64,000 nucleotides of DNA from Pseudomonas sp. Root71 (lineage in GTDB: Bacteria; Pseudomonadota; Gammaproteobacteria; Pseudomonadales; Pseudomonadaceae): positions 340,573 to 404,572 of the forward strand of contig NZ_LMHY01000026.1 of NCBI RefSeq assembly GCF_001429045.1, read 5' to 3'. Position 1 is the first letter of the stretch, and every line of letters starts with the position of its first letter. Below the pieces are notes generated by a model. It was not told where the DNA came from. It searched no databases and worked only from the letters and a program-made list of their open reading frames with translations. The position numbers and the translations under genes were made by a program. This document shows, one piece after another, positions 26,403 through 35,736 of this stretch.

Positions 26403-27847
26403 GCAGCAATCCGATTGTTGAAATGGAGGCCGATGCGCTGTCCCGGGCCATTCATGGGCGGCAGGTGTCCTGTCGCGAGGTGATGCAGGCGTATCTGGCG
26501 CAGATCGAACGCTTCAATCCACAGGTCAATGCGCTGGTGTCCCTGCGTCCGGCCCAGGCGTTGCTGGCAGAGGCCGACGAGCGTGATAGCGAACTCAACC
26601 GGGGTCAGTCCCGAGGCTGGATGCACGGCATGCCGCAAGCGGTCAAGGACCTGGCGGCCACCGCCGGTTTGCGCACCACCATGGGCTCGCCGCTGTTCGC
26701 CGAGCAGGTTCCGCAACACGACGCCATCAGCGTGGCGCGGGTGCGCGACTGCGGGGCGATCATCATCGGCAAGAGCAACGTCCCGGAGTTCGGCCTCGGC
26801 TCGCAAACCTACAACAGCGTGTTTGGCACCACCACCAACGCCTACGACCCGACCCTGGTTGCCGGCGGCAGCAGCGGCGGGGCGGCGGTGGCGCTGGCGT
26901 TGCGCATGCTGCCGGTGGCCGACGGCAGCGACATGATGGGCTCGCTGCGCAATCCGGCGGCGTTCAACAACGTCTATGGATTGCGTCCGTCCCAGGGGCG
27001 CGTGCCGTTCGGGCCCGGGCCGGAAATGTTCGTCCAGCAACTGGCCACTGAAGGCCCGATGGGCCGCACGGTCACCGATGTTGCCCGTTTGCTCGGCACC
27101 CAGGCCGGGTATGACCCGCGCGTGCCGTTGTCGCTGACTGAAGACCCGGGGATATTTCATCAGTCGTTGCAGCAGGATTTCAGCGATGTGCGACTCGGCT
27201 GGCTGGGGGACTACAACGGCTACCTGCCGATGGAGCCCGGCGTCATGAGCCTGTGTGAATCGGCGTTGCAGGACTTCGCCGCCCTGGGTTGCAAAGTCGA
27301 GGCCTGCCAGCCGGACTTCTCCCTGGAACGCCTGTGGCAAACCTGGCTGGTGCATCGCCACTGGCTGGTGCAAGGCAGCCTCGGCGGGTTGTATGCCGAT
27401 GCGCAAAAACGCGAACGACTCAAACCCGAAGCCCGATGGGAAGTCGAGGGCGGGCTGCGTCTGACGGCGGCGGATGTCTATCAGGCCTCGGTCAGTCGCA
27501 GCGAGTGGTATCGAGCGCTGAACGAATTGTTCGAACGTTACGACTTCCTGCTGCTGCCTACCGCCCAGGTGTTTCCTTTTGATGCACAAACCCCTTGGCC
27601 GCGCGTCGTTGGCGGGCAGGCCATGGACACCTACCACCGCTGGATGGAGGTTGTCATCGGGCCGACCCTGGCCGGGTTGCCGAGCATGAATGTGCCGGTG
27701 GGATTCAACCAGGCCGGACTGCCGATGGGCCTGCAAATCATAGGTCGGGCCCAGGCTGACCGCGCGGTGTTGCAACTGGCGTTTGCCCATGAGCAGTTGA
27801 CTCAATGGGTCAAGCGCAGGCCGCCCGGCTGTCTGCAAAATGCCTGA
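26399..27847 (+). CDS. Amidase-signature family amidase
   Basis: The catalytic Ser-cisSer-Lys triad of the amidase-signature family is visible in this 482-residue enzyme: Lys83 (QAVKDLA), Ser158/159 in AGGSSGGAAVA and Ser182 in MMGSLRNP. It hydrolyses a carboxamide; the substrate cannot be told. The TTG start at 26399 overlaps the stop of the transporter gene by three bases. The next in-frame ATG is eight codons later and could be used instead. Together with the M20 enzyme it would give two different amide-cleaving steps in one pathway. Confidence 0.88.
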   Translation: MSSNPIVEMEADALSRAIHGRQVSCREVMQAYLAQIERFNPQVNALVSLRPAQALLAEADERDSELNRGQSRGWMHGMPQAVKDLAATAGLRTTMGSPLFAEQVPQHDAISVARVRDCGAIIIGKSNVPEFGLGSQTYNSVFGTTTNAYDPTLVAGGSSGGAAVALALRMLPVADGSDMMGSLRNPAAFNNVYGLRPSQGRVPFGPGPEMFVQQLATEGPMGRTVTDVARLLGTQAGYDPRVPLSLTEDPGIFHQSLQQDFSDVRLGWLGDYNGYLPMEPGVMSLCESALQDFAALGCKVEACQPDFSLERLWQTWLVHRHWLVQGSLGGLYADAQKRERLKPEARWEVEGGLRLTAADVYQASVSRSEWYRALNELFERYDFLLLPTAQVFPFDAQTPWPRVVGGQAMDTYHRWMEVVIGPTLAGLPSMNVPVGFNQAGLPMGLQIIGRAQADRAVLQLAFAHEQLTQWVKRRPPGCLQNA

Positions 27848-27916
27848 GACTGGCCGACAGGCCCGCATCTTGCTGCGCAAAGTGAACATCCATGTGCGCT
27901 TAGGGAGATCGAACCT

Positions 27917-28687
27917 ATGGAGAGCAAGGCAGAATCCGGCAGCGTGCGTTCCGTCGAGCGCGCCCTGGCGATTGTCGAGTTGCTGGGTGAGCATCAGGCG
28001 TTGGGGCTGGAGGAGTTGCACTACTTGACGAACCTGCCCAAGGCCACGGTGTCGCGCATGTTGCTGACGTTGCAGGAGCGGGGCTGGATCTATCGCGGCC
28101 TGAGCGATCGGCGCTACCGGTTGTGCGCCAAGCGCCTGTTTGGTGACAGCCAGCAGCGCTTCAAGCGGCGCCTGGTGGAGAACGCCGCGCCGCTGTTGCT
28201 GGAGTTGAGCGAGCGCACCGGGCTGGTGGCGGACTTGTCGTGTTTTGATGGCGAGCGGATCGAGGTCATGGAAAGCGCGATTCCCACGGTGCTGCGCAAG
28301 CGATACCCGAACAACTGTCAGATCGTCGGCCAGCACGCCAGCCTGTTCCATTCGGCCATGGGCCGGGCGTGCCTGGGCGAACTGGACAGCCATGAAGTGG
28401 AGCGTCTGGCCAGCCGTGAGCGAGTGACGGACGAAGCCTTGTTCAACACCACTGAGCAGGCATTGCATCAAGGCTTCGGGCAGCGCACCGAGGGTTATTG
28501 GGAGTATCCGGTGCGCCTGCCGTTCCTGATTCGCGCGGTGGCCCTGCCGATCCGCACCGATGGCCGCCTGGTCGGCAGCATGGCGCTGCACTGGCCGATG
28601 GATCAGGCGCCGGTGGAGCGGGTACTCAACCTGCACCTCAACAGCCTGGCCGCGACCATTGGTAATGTGCAACAGGCGATGGCCTGA
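27917..28687 (+). CDS. IclR-family regulator
   Basis: This 256-residue regulator has an N-terminal winged helix (about residues 10-65, ALGLEELHYLTNLPKATVSRML) and a GAF-like IclR effector domain (LSCFDGERIEVMESAIPT, FHSAMGRACLG). GGGAGA just before ATG supports the start. It is 69 bases behind the amidase and in the same direction, so it is probably the local controller of the M20-MHS-amidase set. Most IclR proteins sense the pathway substrate or an early product. Confidence 0.9.
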   Translation: MESKAESGSVRSVERALAIVELLGEHQALGLEELHYLTNLPKATVSRMLLTLQERGWIYRGLSDRRYRLCAKRLFGDSQQRFKRRLVENAAPLLLELSERTGLVADLSCFDGERIEVMESAIPTVLRKRYPNNCQIVGQHASLFHSAMGRACLGELDSHEVERLASRERVTDEALFNTTEQALHQGFGQRTEGYWEYPVRLPFLIRAVALPIRTDGRLVGSMALHWPMDQAPVERVLNLHLNSLAATIGNVQQAMA

Positions 28688-28789
28688 GTGGAACTTGTGA
28701 TGGTTTAGAGACTCAAGGCAACACATTTCTTGCAACCTGTGTCAGGCCGGTTAAGGTTCAGCACAGGTTTCTCTGCCTGACGAGTCTCT

Positions 28790-29380
28790 ATGTTCAAGCG
28801 CTCCGCCCTCCGATCCCTCGTTTTTCTGCTACTGACGGGTGCCGCATTGTCGGCCCGCGCCGACTGGTACCTCGACGGCGAGTCTTCGCGCCTGTCGTTT
28901 GTCAGCACCAAGAATGCCAATGTCTCTGAAGTGCAGCGCTTCCTGGTCCTGCACGGCAAAGTCGATCCCGAGGGGCTGGCGCAGGTGGAAGTCGAGCTGG
29001 AGTCGATCAACAGCGGCATCCCGCTGCGCGATGAGCGCATGCGCAAGGAACTGTTCCAGATCGACCGGTTTTCCGACGCCTTGATCACCACGAAAATCGA
29101 TCTGCGCCCGATCAACGACCTCGCTCCCGGCGCGCAACTGGAGTTGCGCCTGCCGCTGACCGTCGACCTGCATGGTCAGAAACACACGTACAACGCCCAA
29201 TTGCTGGCGACCCGGCTCGATGACCGGCGCTTTCAGGTGGTGACCCTCGAACCGCTGGTGATCAATGCCGAGGATTTCGATTTGGCTCCCGGGTTGGAAG
29301 CGTTGCGCAAAATGGCCGGCCTGTCGGCGATCAGTCTTTCAGTGCCGGTGAGTGCGGTACTGATATTCACGGCGCGCTGA
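28790..29380 (+). CDS. YceI-like periplasmic lipid-binding protein
   Basis: This secreted protein (196 aa) has a signal peptide (LLLTGAALSARA) followed by the YceI lipocalin-like barrel (DWYLDGESSRLSFVSTKN, DERMRKELFQIDRFSDALITTKI). Family members bind isoprenoid quinones or amide lipids. It is followed after one base by clsB. No start alternatives look better. Confidence 0.88.
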   Translation: MFKRSALRSLVFLLLTGAALSARADWYLDGESSRLSFVSTKNANVSEVQRFLVLHGKVDPEGLAQVEVELESINSGIPLRDERMRKELFQIDRFSDALITTKIDLRPINDLAPGAQLELRLPLTVDLHGQKHTYNAQLLATRLDDRRFQVVTLEPLVINAEDFDLAPGLEALRKMAGLSAISLSVPVSAVLIFTAR

Positions 29381-29381
29381 C

Positions 29382-30539
29382 ATGGCCGGAGCGATTTTTC
29401 CCTGGCGTGAAGGCAACCACTTCGAACTGCTGATCGATGGTCCGCAATTCTTCCCGCGCATGCTGGTGGCGATTGCCCGTGCCGAAGAACAGGTCGAACT
29501 GGAGCTGTATCTGGTGGAGGCGGGTGCCTGCGCCGAAGCCATGGTCCAGGCGCTGGTCCAGGCTGCCGAGCGCGGTGTGCGGGTGCGTTGCCTGTTCGAT
29601 GACTACGGCAGCCTCGCGTTCACACTGACCTTGCGACAGCGCCTGATGGCGGCCGGGGTCGAATTGCGTTTCTACAATCGCCTGAACTGGCGGCGCTGGG
29701 TTGGTAATTTCTACCGCGATCACCGCAAGCTGTTACTGGTGGACCAGAGCCTGGCCGTGGTCGGCGGCACCGGTGTCACCGACGAGTTCTGGACACCGGG
29801 CGAAGACGTCAGCGAATGGCACGAAGTGATGGTGGAAATCACCGGGCCGCTGGTGCTCGACTGGCAGTTGTTGTTCGATCGTCAGTGGATTGCCAACCGC
29901 CATCGACGTGCCTGGCGACCGGCCTCGCATTTCGGTCTGCCGCGCCTGCCACGGGTGCCGTCCGTCGGCGAGGGCATGGGTCGGGTGGCCTATGCCGACG
30001 CCCGTCAACACCGTGACATTCTGCAATCGCTGGTGCGTGCCCTGAACAGCGGTCAACGACGGATCTGGCTGGCCACGCCGTACTTTCTGCCGACCTGGAA
30101 AGTCCGCCGTTCCCTGCGCCGGGCCGCTGCCCGTGGCGTCGATGTGCGGTTGCTGCTGACCGGGCCCCGTACCGACCATCCGTCCGTGCGCTATGCCGGG
30201 CATCGCTACTACCCGCGACTGCTCAAGGCGGGGGTGAATATTTACGAATACCAGCCGTGCTTCCTGCACCTGAAAATGGTCCTGGTCGATGACTGGGTGA
30301 GCATCGGCTCGTGCAATTTCGATCACTGGAACCTGCGCTTCAACCTGGAAGCCAACCTGGAGGCCCTGGACCCCGGATTGACCCGCTCGGTGGCGGCGAG
30401 TTTCGAACGGGACTTTGGGTTGAGCGAGCAAGTCAGCCTGGAGGAATGGCAGCGCCGACCGCTGTGGAAACGGGTCAAGCAGCGGGTGTGGGGATGGGTG
30501 GATCGGGTGGTGGTGAATCTGCTGGATCGACGGGGATAA
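29382..30539 (+). CDS. clsB: Cardiolipin synthase B / phospholipase D-family protein
   Basis: The product (385 aa) carries two HKD motifs of the phospholipase D superfamily: HRKLLLVD near residue 114, followed by GGTGVTDEF, and HLKMVLVD near residue 289, followed by SIGSCNFD. It lacks N-terminal transmembrane helices, which fits ClsB rather than ClsA. It joins two phosphatidylglycerols, or PG with another alcohol, at the inner membrane. Its start lies one base after the yceI stop. Confidence 0.88.
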   Translation: MAGAIFPWREGNHFELLIDGPQFFPRMLVAIARAEEQVELELYLVEAGACAEAMVQALVQAAERGVRVRCLFDDYGSLAFTLTLRQRLMAAGVELRFYNRLNWRRWVGNFYRDHRKLLLVDQSLAVVGGTGVTDEFWTPGEDVSEWHEVMVEITGPLVLDWQLLFDRQWIANRHRRAWRPASHFGLPRLPRVPSVGEGMGRVAYADARQHRDILQSLVRALNSGQRRIWLATPYFLPTWKVRRSLRRAAARGVDVRLLLTGPRTDHPSVRYAGHRYYPRLLKAGVNIYEYQPCFLHLKMVLVDDWVSIGSCNFDHWNLRFNLEANLEALDPGLTRSVAASFERDFGLSEQVSLEEWQRRPLWKRVKQRVWGWVDRVVVNLLDRRG

Positions 30540-30564
30540 CCCGTATTTTTTGACCACCACAAAC

Positions 30565-30595
30565 CACTGTGGGAGCAAGCTCGCTCCCACAGGGT
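30565..30595. repeat. Single REP unit, family A, as terminator
   Basis: CTGTGGGAGC and GCTCCCACAG form a stem around a short AAGCTC loop between the convergent clsB and bglX genes. It can stop transcription from both sides. Confidence 0.8.
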
Positions 30596-30614
30596 TATTG
30601 CGGTGTTTGATTAA

Positions 30615-32906
30615 TTACAGCAACTCAAAACTCTGCTGCGTCACGTCCTCTGAATCCAGGCCGATCTGCACGTTGAACTTGCCCGGCTCCGCCGCGTACT
30701 TGAGCTGGGTGTTGTAGAACTTCAGATCGTCCTCGGTGATGGTGAAGTGCACGACTTTCTGTTCGCCGGCCTTGATCATCACCTTCTGGAAGTTCTTCAG
30801 TTCCTTGATCGGGCGGATCATCGAGCCTGCCACGTCCTGGATATACAACTGCACCACGGTTTCGCCGTCGCGCTTGCCGGTGTTTTTCACTGTGACGCTG
30901 GCGTCGAGCTTGCCGGTCTTGTTCAGCGTGGTCGACGACAGGGCCATGTCGCTCAGGCTGAAGTCGGTGTAGCTCAGACCGTAACCGAACGGGTACAGGG
31001 GACCGGTGGTGTCATCGAAGTACTGCGAGGTGTAGTTGCCCGGCTTGCCCGGGGTGAACGGTCGGCCAATGGTCAGGTGGTTGTAGTAGGTCGGAATCTG
31101 GCCTACCGAGCGCGGGATGCTGATCGGCAGTTTGCCCGACGGGTTGTAGTCGCCGAACAGCACGTCGGCGATGGCGTTGCCGCCCTCGGTGCCGCTGAAC
31201 CAGGTTTCCAGGATGGCGTCGGCCTGTTCCTTCTCTTCGAGGATCGTCAGCGGACGGCCGTTCATCAACACCAGTACCAGCGGTTTGCCGGTGGCTTTCA
31301 GGGCCCGGATCAGCTCGCGCTGGTTTTCCGGGATGTTCAGGTCGGTGCGGCTCGACGATTCGTGGGACATGCCACGGGATTCGCCGACGGCGGCAACCAC
31401 CACATCAGCATCCTTGGCCGCTTTTACCGCTTCGTCGATCAGCACCTTCGCCGGGCGCGGGTCATCCACCACTTCCGGGGCGTCGAAGTTGAGGAAGTTC
31501 AGGTAACCGAGGATTTTCGGGTCGCTGGTGATGTTGGCGCCCCGGGCGTAGATCAGTGTCGATTTGTCGCCCAGGGCGTTGGTCATGCCGTCGAACAGGG
31601 TCACCGATTGAGCAGGGCGACCGGCGGCGGCCCAACTGCCCATCATGTCGATCGGTGCCTTGGCCAGCGGACCGACCAGGGCAATTTTCGCTGTTTTCTT
31701 CAGGGGCAGGGTTTCGTTGCTGTTTTTCAGCAGCACCTGGCTGCGGCGTGCCACATCACGGGCCTCGGCGCGGTGCAGGCGGCTGTCGGCGTAGGTGTCG
31801 ACCGGATCATCCTCGGCCTTGCCGATGCGCAAGTACGGGTCCTTGAACAGGCCCATGTCGTACTTGGCGCCGAGCACCGCACGCACGGCGTTGTCGATGT
31901 CGCTCTGCTGGATCTCGCCGGCCTTCAGCAGCCCTGGCAGCTCTTTGCCGTACAGGGTGTCGTTCATGCTCATGTGGATGCCGGCCTTGATCGCCAGCTT
32001 CGCCGCTTCGCGACCGTCGGCGGCAACGCCGTGCTTGATCAGTTCGAAAATCGCCCCGTGGTCGCTGACCGCCAGGCCCTTGAAGCCCCACTCCTTGCGC
32101 AGCAGGTCGTTCATCAGCCAGGTGTTGGCGGTGGCCGGCACGCCGTTGATCGAGTTCAGCGCGACCATGACCCCGCCCGCGCCGGCATCGATGGCGGCGC
32201 GGTACGGCGGCAGGTAGTCCTGGTACATCTTGACCGGGCTCATGTCGACCACGTTGTAGTCGCGGCCACCTTCAACGGCGCCGTACAGGGCGAAGTGCTT
32301 GACGCTGGCCATGATGCTGTCGGCGGCGTTGGCGCCCGTGCCCTGGAACGCCTTGACCATCACACCGGCAATGCGCGACACCAGGTAGGTGTCTTCGCCG
32401 AAGCCTTCGGAAGTACGGCCCCAGCGCGGATCGCGGGAGATGTCGACCATCGGCGCAAAGGTGATGTCGAGGCTGTCAGCCGCGGCTTCCTTGGCGGCGA
32501 TGCGCCCGGACAGGCCGATGGCGTCCATGTCCCAGCTCGAGGCCAGGGCCAGCGGGATCGGGAAAATGGTGCGGTGGCCGTGGATCACGTCGTAGGCGAA
32601 GAACATCGGGATCTTCAGGCGGCTGCGCATGGCCGCGTCCTGCATCGGGCGGTTTTCCGGGCGGGTGATCGAGTTGAACGTACCGCCGATGTTGCCGGCC
32701 GCGATTTCCTTGCGGATCATTTCGCGCGGCATTTCCGGACCGATGCTGATCAGGCGCAGTTGGCCGATTTTTTCATCGAGGGTCATTTGCTTCATCAGGT
32801 TGCTGACGAAGGCTTCCTTGTTCTCCAGGGGTGCGGGCGTCGTGGCGGCCAATACGTTATGACTGGCCAGGCTGACGAACAGGCCCAGCAAACACAGCTT
32901 CTTCAT
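30615..32906 (-). CDS. bglX: Periplasmic beta-glucosidase, glycoside hydrolase family 3
   Basis: BglX (763 aa) hydrolyses beta-linked gluco-oligosaccharides in the periplasm. The signal peptide is MKKLCLLGLFVSLASHNVLA. The (beta/alpha)8 domain carries RDPRWGRTSEGFGED near residue 145 and the nucleophile Asp in GLAVSDHGAIF near residue 280. It is followed by the five-strand sandwich domain and a fibronectin-III-like C-terminal domain. I start at 32906, since the extra upstream codons have no signal peptide and no family match. Confidence 0.95.
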   Translation of the reverse strand: MKKLCLLGLFVSLASHNVLAATTPAPLENKEAFVSNLMKQMTLDEKIGQLRLISIGPEMPREMIRKEIAAGNIGGTFNSITRPENRPMQDAAMRSRLKIPMFFAYDVIHGHRTIFPIPLALASSWDMDAIGLSGRIAAKEAAADSLDITFAPMVDISRDPRWGRTSEGFGEDTYLVSRIAGVMVKAFQGTGANAADSIMASVKHFALYGAVEGGRDYNVVDMSPVKMYQDYLPPYRAAIDAGAGGVMVALNSINGVPATANTWLMNDLLRKEWGFKGLAVSDHGAIFELIKHGVAADGREAAKLAIKAGIHMSMNDTLYGKELPGLLKAGEIQQSDIDNAVRAVLGAKYDMGLFKDPYLRIGKAEDDPVDTYADSRLHRAEARDVARRSQVLLKNSNETLPLKKTAKIALVGPLAKAPIDMMGSWAAAGRPAQSVTLFDGMTNALGDKSTLIYARGANITSDPKILGYLNFLNFDAPEVVDDPRPAKVLIDEAVKAAKDADVVVAAVGESRGMSHESSSRTDLNIPENQRELIRALKATGKPLVLVLMNGRPLTILEEKEQADAILETWFSGTEGGNAIADVLFGDYNPSGKLPISIPRSVGQIPTYYNHLTIGRPFTPGKPGNYTSQYFDDTTGPLYPFGYGLSYTDFSLSDMALSSTTLNKTGKLDASVTVKNTGKRDGETVVQLYIQDVAGSMIRPIKELKNFQKVMIKAGEQKVVHFTITEDDLKFYNTQLKYAAEPGKFNVQIGLDSEDVTQQSFELL

Positions 32907-33168
32907 GAATAGTTTTCTCAAGGGCCCAAACGGCGATGTACACGCCGGCCAGCCAAAATTTAGGGAGCGTCTATTGTTGTTCGGGTGCCGGCTCAAAAGA
33001 CCAGAGCCAAAAAACACAGCCAGATGGCGGATGCGTTTTCGCGCAGGGCCTCTTTTTAGCCCATCGGCCCGTTGCAATCCAGAGGCGCGGGCGATTATGC
33101 CCCAAGAGCCGGCCCAGAAGGTTTCACGGTCGGTTTTTTCATGAAATGCACAAGGGAGCATCATCCTG

Positions 33169-33774
33169 ATGAATGTAAGTCCAACCTACCGCTCGCGTTT
33201 GCAGGTCGTCACGCTGCTGATGCTGGCCTCGTTGCTGACCGCCTGTGGCATCAACAACATCCCTACCCTCGACGAACAGGCCAAGGCCGCCTGGGGCCAG
33301 GTGCAGAACCAGTATCAGCGGCGCGCCGACCTGATTCCCAACCTGGTGGAAACCGTCAAGGGCTATGCGGCCCACGAGAAGGAAACCCTGACTGCCGTCA
33401 TCGAGGCCCGGGCCAAGGCCACGTCGATCCAGGTGGATGCCTCGACTCTGGATGATCCGGAAAAACTCAAGCAGTACCAACAGGCCCAGGATCAGCTCAG
33501 CGGCGCCTTGAGTCGTTTGATGGTGGTCTCCGAGCGTTATCCGGATCTCAAGGCCAACCAGAACTTCCTCGCCCTGCAATCGCAGCTTGAAGGCACAGAG
33601 AACCGCATCAGCGTGGCCCGTCGCGATTTCATCCTCGCGGTGCAGAAGTACAACACCGAGATCCGCACGTTCCCCGGTCGCCTGTGGCACACCGTGATGT
33701 ACAGCGACCTGCCGGTACGCGAGACCTTCGAAGCCACGCCGGGTTCGGAAAAGGCCCCCGAGGTCAAATTCTGA
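33169..33774 (+). CDS. lemA: LemA-family lipoprotein
   Basis: The 201-residue product has a lipobox-like LLTACG near residue 24 and the LemA helical core (WGQVQNQYQRRADLIPNLVETVKGYAAHEKETL, RYPDLKANQNFLALQSQLEGTENRI). LemA proteins form long antiparallel helices anchored to the membrane. Their role is poorly known; they often neighbour TPM-domain genes, as here. An AGGGAG ribosome site precedes the ATG. A REP doublet separates it from the next gene. Confidence 0.9.
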   Translation: MNVSPTYRSRLQVVTLLMLASLLTACGINNIPTLDEQAKAAWGQVQNQYQRRADLIPNLVETVKGYAAHEKETLTAVIEARAKATSIQVDASTLDDPEKLKQYQQAQDQLSGALSRLMVVSERYPDLKANQNFLALQSQLEGTENRISVARRDFILAVQKYNTEIRTFPGRLWHTVMYSDLPVRETFEATPGSEKAPEVKF

Positions 33775-33781
33775 ATCAACC

Positions 33782-33880
33782 CTGTAGGAGCTGCCGTAGG
33801 CTGCGATCTTTTGACTTTGATTTTTTCGCGAGCGCTAAAGGTCAAGATCAACAGATCGCAGCCTGCGGCAGCTCCTACAG
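33782..33880. repeat. REP doublet, family B, inside the lemA-TPM cluster
   Basis: Inverted arms CTGTAGGAGCTGCCGTAGGC and GCCTGCGGCAGCTCCTACAG flank about 40 bases. The right arm ends 29 bases before the next start, so it forms part of that gene's leader and may lower read-through from lemA. Confidence 0.9.
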
Positions 33881-33909
33881 AGCCAGGCTTGGAACGGAAG
33901 AGGTTGCCA

Positions 33910-34665
33910 ATGCGTGTGTTTAAAACGGTCCTGTTGCTGTTGTTGTGGGTGGTGGCGATCGCTGCCCGGGCCGAGCTGAACTTTCCGGCGCTGACCGGGA
34001 GGGTGGTCGACAATGCGCAGATGATCGAGCCATCGGTGCGCCAGCAGCTCACCCAACAACTTCAGGCTCATGAGCAAGCCACCGGCGAGCAGCTTGTGGT
34101 CGTGACGTTGCCGGATTTGCAAGGCACCGACATCGCCGACTTCGGTTATCAACTCGGGCGCCACTGGGGCATCGGGCAGAAGGACAAGAACAACGGTGCC
34201 CTGCTGATCATCGCCCGGGACGAGCGCCGGCTGCGTATCGAAGTCGGTTACGGCCTGGAGGATCGCCTGACCGATGCCCAGAGTTCGGTGATCATCAACC
34301 AGGTCATCACCCCGTCATTCAAGACCGGCAATTTCAGTAAAGGCATCAGTGACGGCGTAGCGGCGATGCTGGTGGTGCTGGGCGGCAACCCCCTGGACGA
34401 ACCCTCCACGGCGTATGAATCCAGAGGCGATCCGGGGGAGGATTTCATCGCGCGGCATCCCGGGTTGTTCGTGTTTTTGGTGATGTTATTCATCCTGACT
34501 GTTTTTGTGTGCCAGATGCTCGGTATCCTTCCTGCCGGCCGGGGCGGCTCCGGTGGATCCGGGGGCGGCTTTGGCGGTGGTGGATTTGGCGGCGGCGGTG
34601 GAGGGGGAGGTTTCAGTGGCGGCGGGGGCAGTTTCGGCGGGGGCGGTTCGTCCGGCGGCTGGTGA
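33910..34665 (+). CDS. TPM-domain protein with Gly-rich tail
   Basis: This exported protein (251 aa) has a signal peptide (VLLLLLWVVAIAARA), a TPM domain (about residues 25-150: GRVVDNAQMI, EQLVVVTLPDLQGTDIADFGYQLGRHWGIG, RIEVGYGLEDRLTDAQ), one transmembrane helix near residue 185 and a striking glycine-serine-phenylalanine tail of about 50 residues ending SSGGW. TPM proteins are linked to membrane-protein repair and to photosystem repair in plants. I start at 33910; the longer frame begins in the REP element. Confidence 0.88.
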   Translation: MRVFKTVLLLLLWVVAIAARAELNFPALTGRVVDNAQMIEPSVRQQLTQQLQAHEQATGEQLVVVTLPDLQGTDIADFGYQLGRHWGIGQKDKNNGALLIIARDERRLRIEVGYGLEDRLTDAQSSVIINQVITPSFKTGNFSKGISDGVAAMLVVLGGNPLDEPSTAYESRGDPGEDFIARHPGLFVFLVMLFILTVFVCQMLGILPAGRGGSGGSGGGFGGGGFGGGGGGGGFSGGGGSFGGGGSSGGW

Positions 34666-34693
34666 TAATAAAAACGAGCAGGCACTTCACGAC

Positions 34694-35311
34694 ATGGCAT
34701 TACTGACTGAACACGAACAACGCAAGGTGGCCGAGGCCATTGCCCGGGTCGAGCGCGAGACCGACGCAGAACTGGTGACCGTGCTCGCGGCCCGCGCCGA
34801 CGACTATGCGTACATCCCGTTGCTGTGGGCCAGCCTGCTGGCGCTGCTGGTGCCGGGCATCGTGCATTACTTCACCGGTTGGCTGACCCTGCACAGCCTG
34901 CTGCTGGTGCAGTGGGCCATCTTCATCGTGCTGTGCCTGGTGTTCCGCCTGCCGAAAGTCACCACCCATCTGGTCCCGCGCTCGGTGCGACACTGGCGCG
35001 CCTCGAACCTGGCGCGTCGGCAGTTCCTGGAGCAGAACCTGCACCACACCGAGGGCAGCACCGGCATGCTGATTTTCGTTTCCGAGGCCGAGCGTTATGT
35101 GGAGATCCTGGTGGATGAAGGGATTTCCAGTCGCCTGGACAACAAGAACTGGGACGCGATCGTCGCGACGTTCACCCAGCAGGTTAAACAGGGGCAGACG
35201 TTGCAGGGCTTTGTCAGTTGCGTCGAGGCCTGTGGCGAGTTGCTCAAGGTGCATGTGCCGGTGACCCATGTGCGCAACGAGCTGCCGAATCGTCTGGTGG
35301 TGTTGGGTTAA
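34694..35311 (+). CDS. Second TPM-domain membrane protein
   Basis: This protein of 205 aa has a short TPM-like region split around two predicted membrane helices (IPLLWASLLALLVPGIVHYF and LLVQWAIFIVLCLVF, about residues 36-80). The C-terminal part is YVEILVDEGISSRLDNKNWDAIVATF. Pairs of TPM genes behind lemA are common in proteobacteria. It begins 28 bases after the first TPM gene, on the same strand. The Gly-rich coding tail upstream reads open in this frame too, but the ATG at 34694 gives the family start. Confidence 0.82.
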   Translation: MALLTEHEQRKVAEAIARVERETDAELVTVLAARADDYAYIPLLWASLLALLVPGIVHYFTGWLTLHSLLLVQWAIFIVLCLVFRLPKVTTHLVPRSVRHWRASNLARRQFLEQNLHHTEGSTGMLIFVSEAERYVEILVDEGISSRLDNKNWDAIVATFTQQVKQGQTLQGFVSCVEACGELLKVHVPVTHVRNELPNRLVVLG

Positions 35312-35353
35312 GCCAGGGCTTCATCCACTTTTGTAATGCGCCGCGACACAGTT

Positions 35354-35369
35354 GCGGAGCGTTGTCCGC
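35354..35369. promoter_or_regulatory. Dyad upstream of the LuxR-like gene
   Basis: GCGGA-GCGTTG-TCCGC is a short perfect dyad in the 131-base gap before the LuxR-like gene, with further CCGC/GCGG repeats beside it. It could be an operator for that protein or a leader hairpin. Confidence 0.3.
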
Positions 35370-35442
35370 CGCGGAGCTTGTCTTCAACATCTCTCTCATG
35401 GTGCGCGCCCTGCGATGGGCGTTCTGTATAGAGGGAGTTCTT

Positions 35443-35736
35443 ATGAAAACGCAACAATCGCTGGATACCCGGGTGGAGGATGCACCCGCAAACGCAATGT
35501 TTACTCCGCGAGTGCAACTGACAACGAAAGAGACACAAGCCCTGGAGTGGTGCCTCAAAGGCAAGACCACCTGGGAGATCGCCAGGATTCAGAGTTGCTC
35601 GGAATCCACCATCAACTTCCACTTCTCCAATATCCGTCGCAAGTTTGCCGTCAGATCTCGCAACGCTGCCGTGTTCAAAGCGCTGGAGTCGGGAGCCATC
35701 ACTGTTGATCCATCGCAGTCGCGAGATAATCCATGA
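35443..35736 (+). CDS. Stand-alone LuxR-type helix-turn-helix regulator
   Basis: The 97-residue product is essentially a LuxR DNA-binding domain: LTTKETQALEWCLKGKTTWEIARIQSCSESTINFHFSNIRRKF (about residues 29-70). The sequence matches the C-terminal part of acyl-homoserine-lactone receptors, but the ligand domain is absent. GAGGGAG sits before the ATG. The stop overlaps the start of a holin-like gene (ATGA), so the regulator and two membrane proteins form one coupled operon. It may control that operon or the neighbouring CI-like gene. Confidence 0.85.
   Translation: MKTQQSLDTRVEDAPANAMFTPRVQLTTKETQALEWCLKGKTTWEIARIQSCSESTINFHFSNIRRKFAVRSRNAAVFKALESGAITVDPSQSRDNP

Noticed and set aside
30747..32912. 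Antisense open frame of 721 codons opposite bglX
   Set aside because: Same shadow composition; the bglX frame has a signal peptide and active-site motifs.
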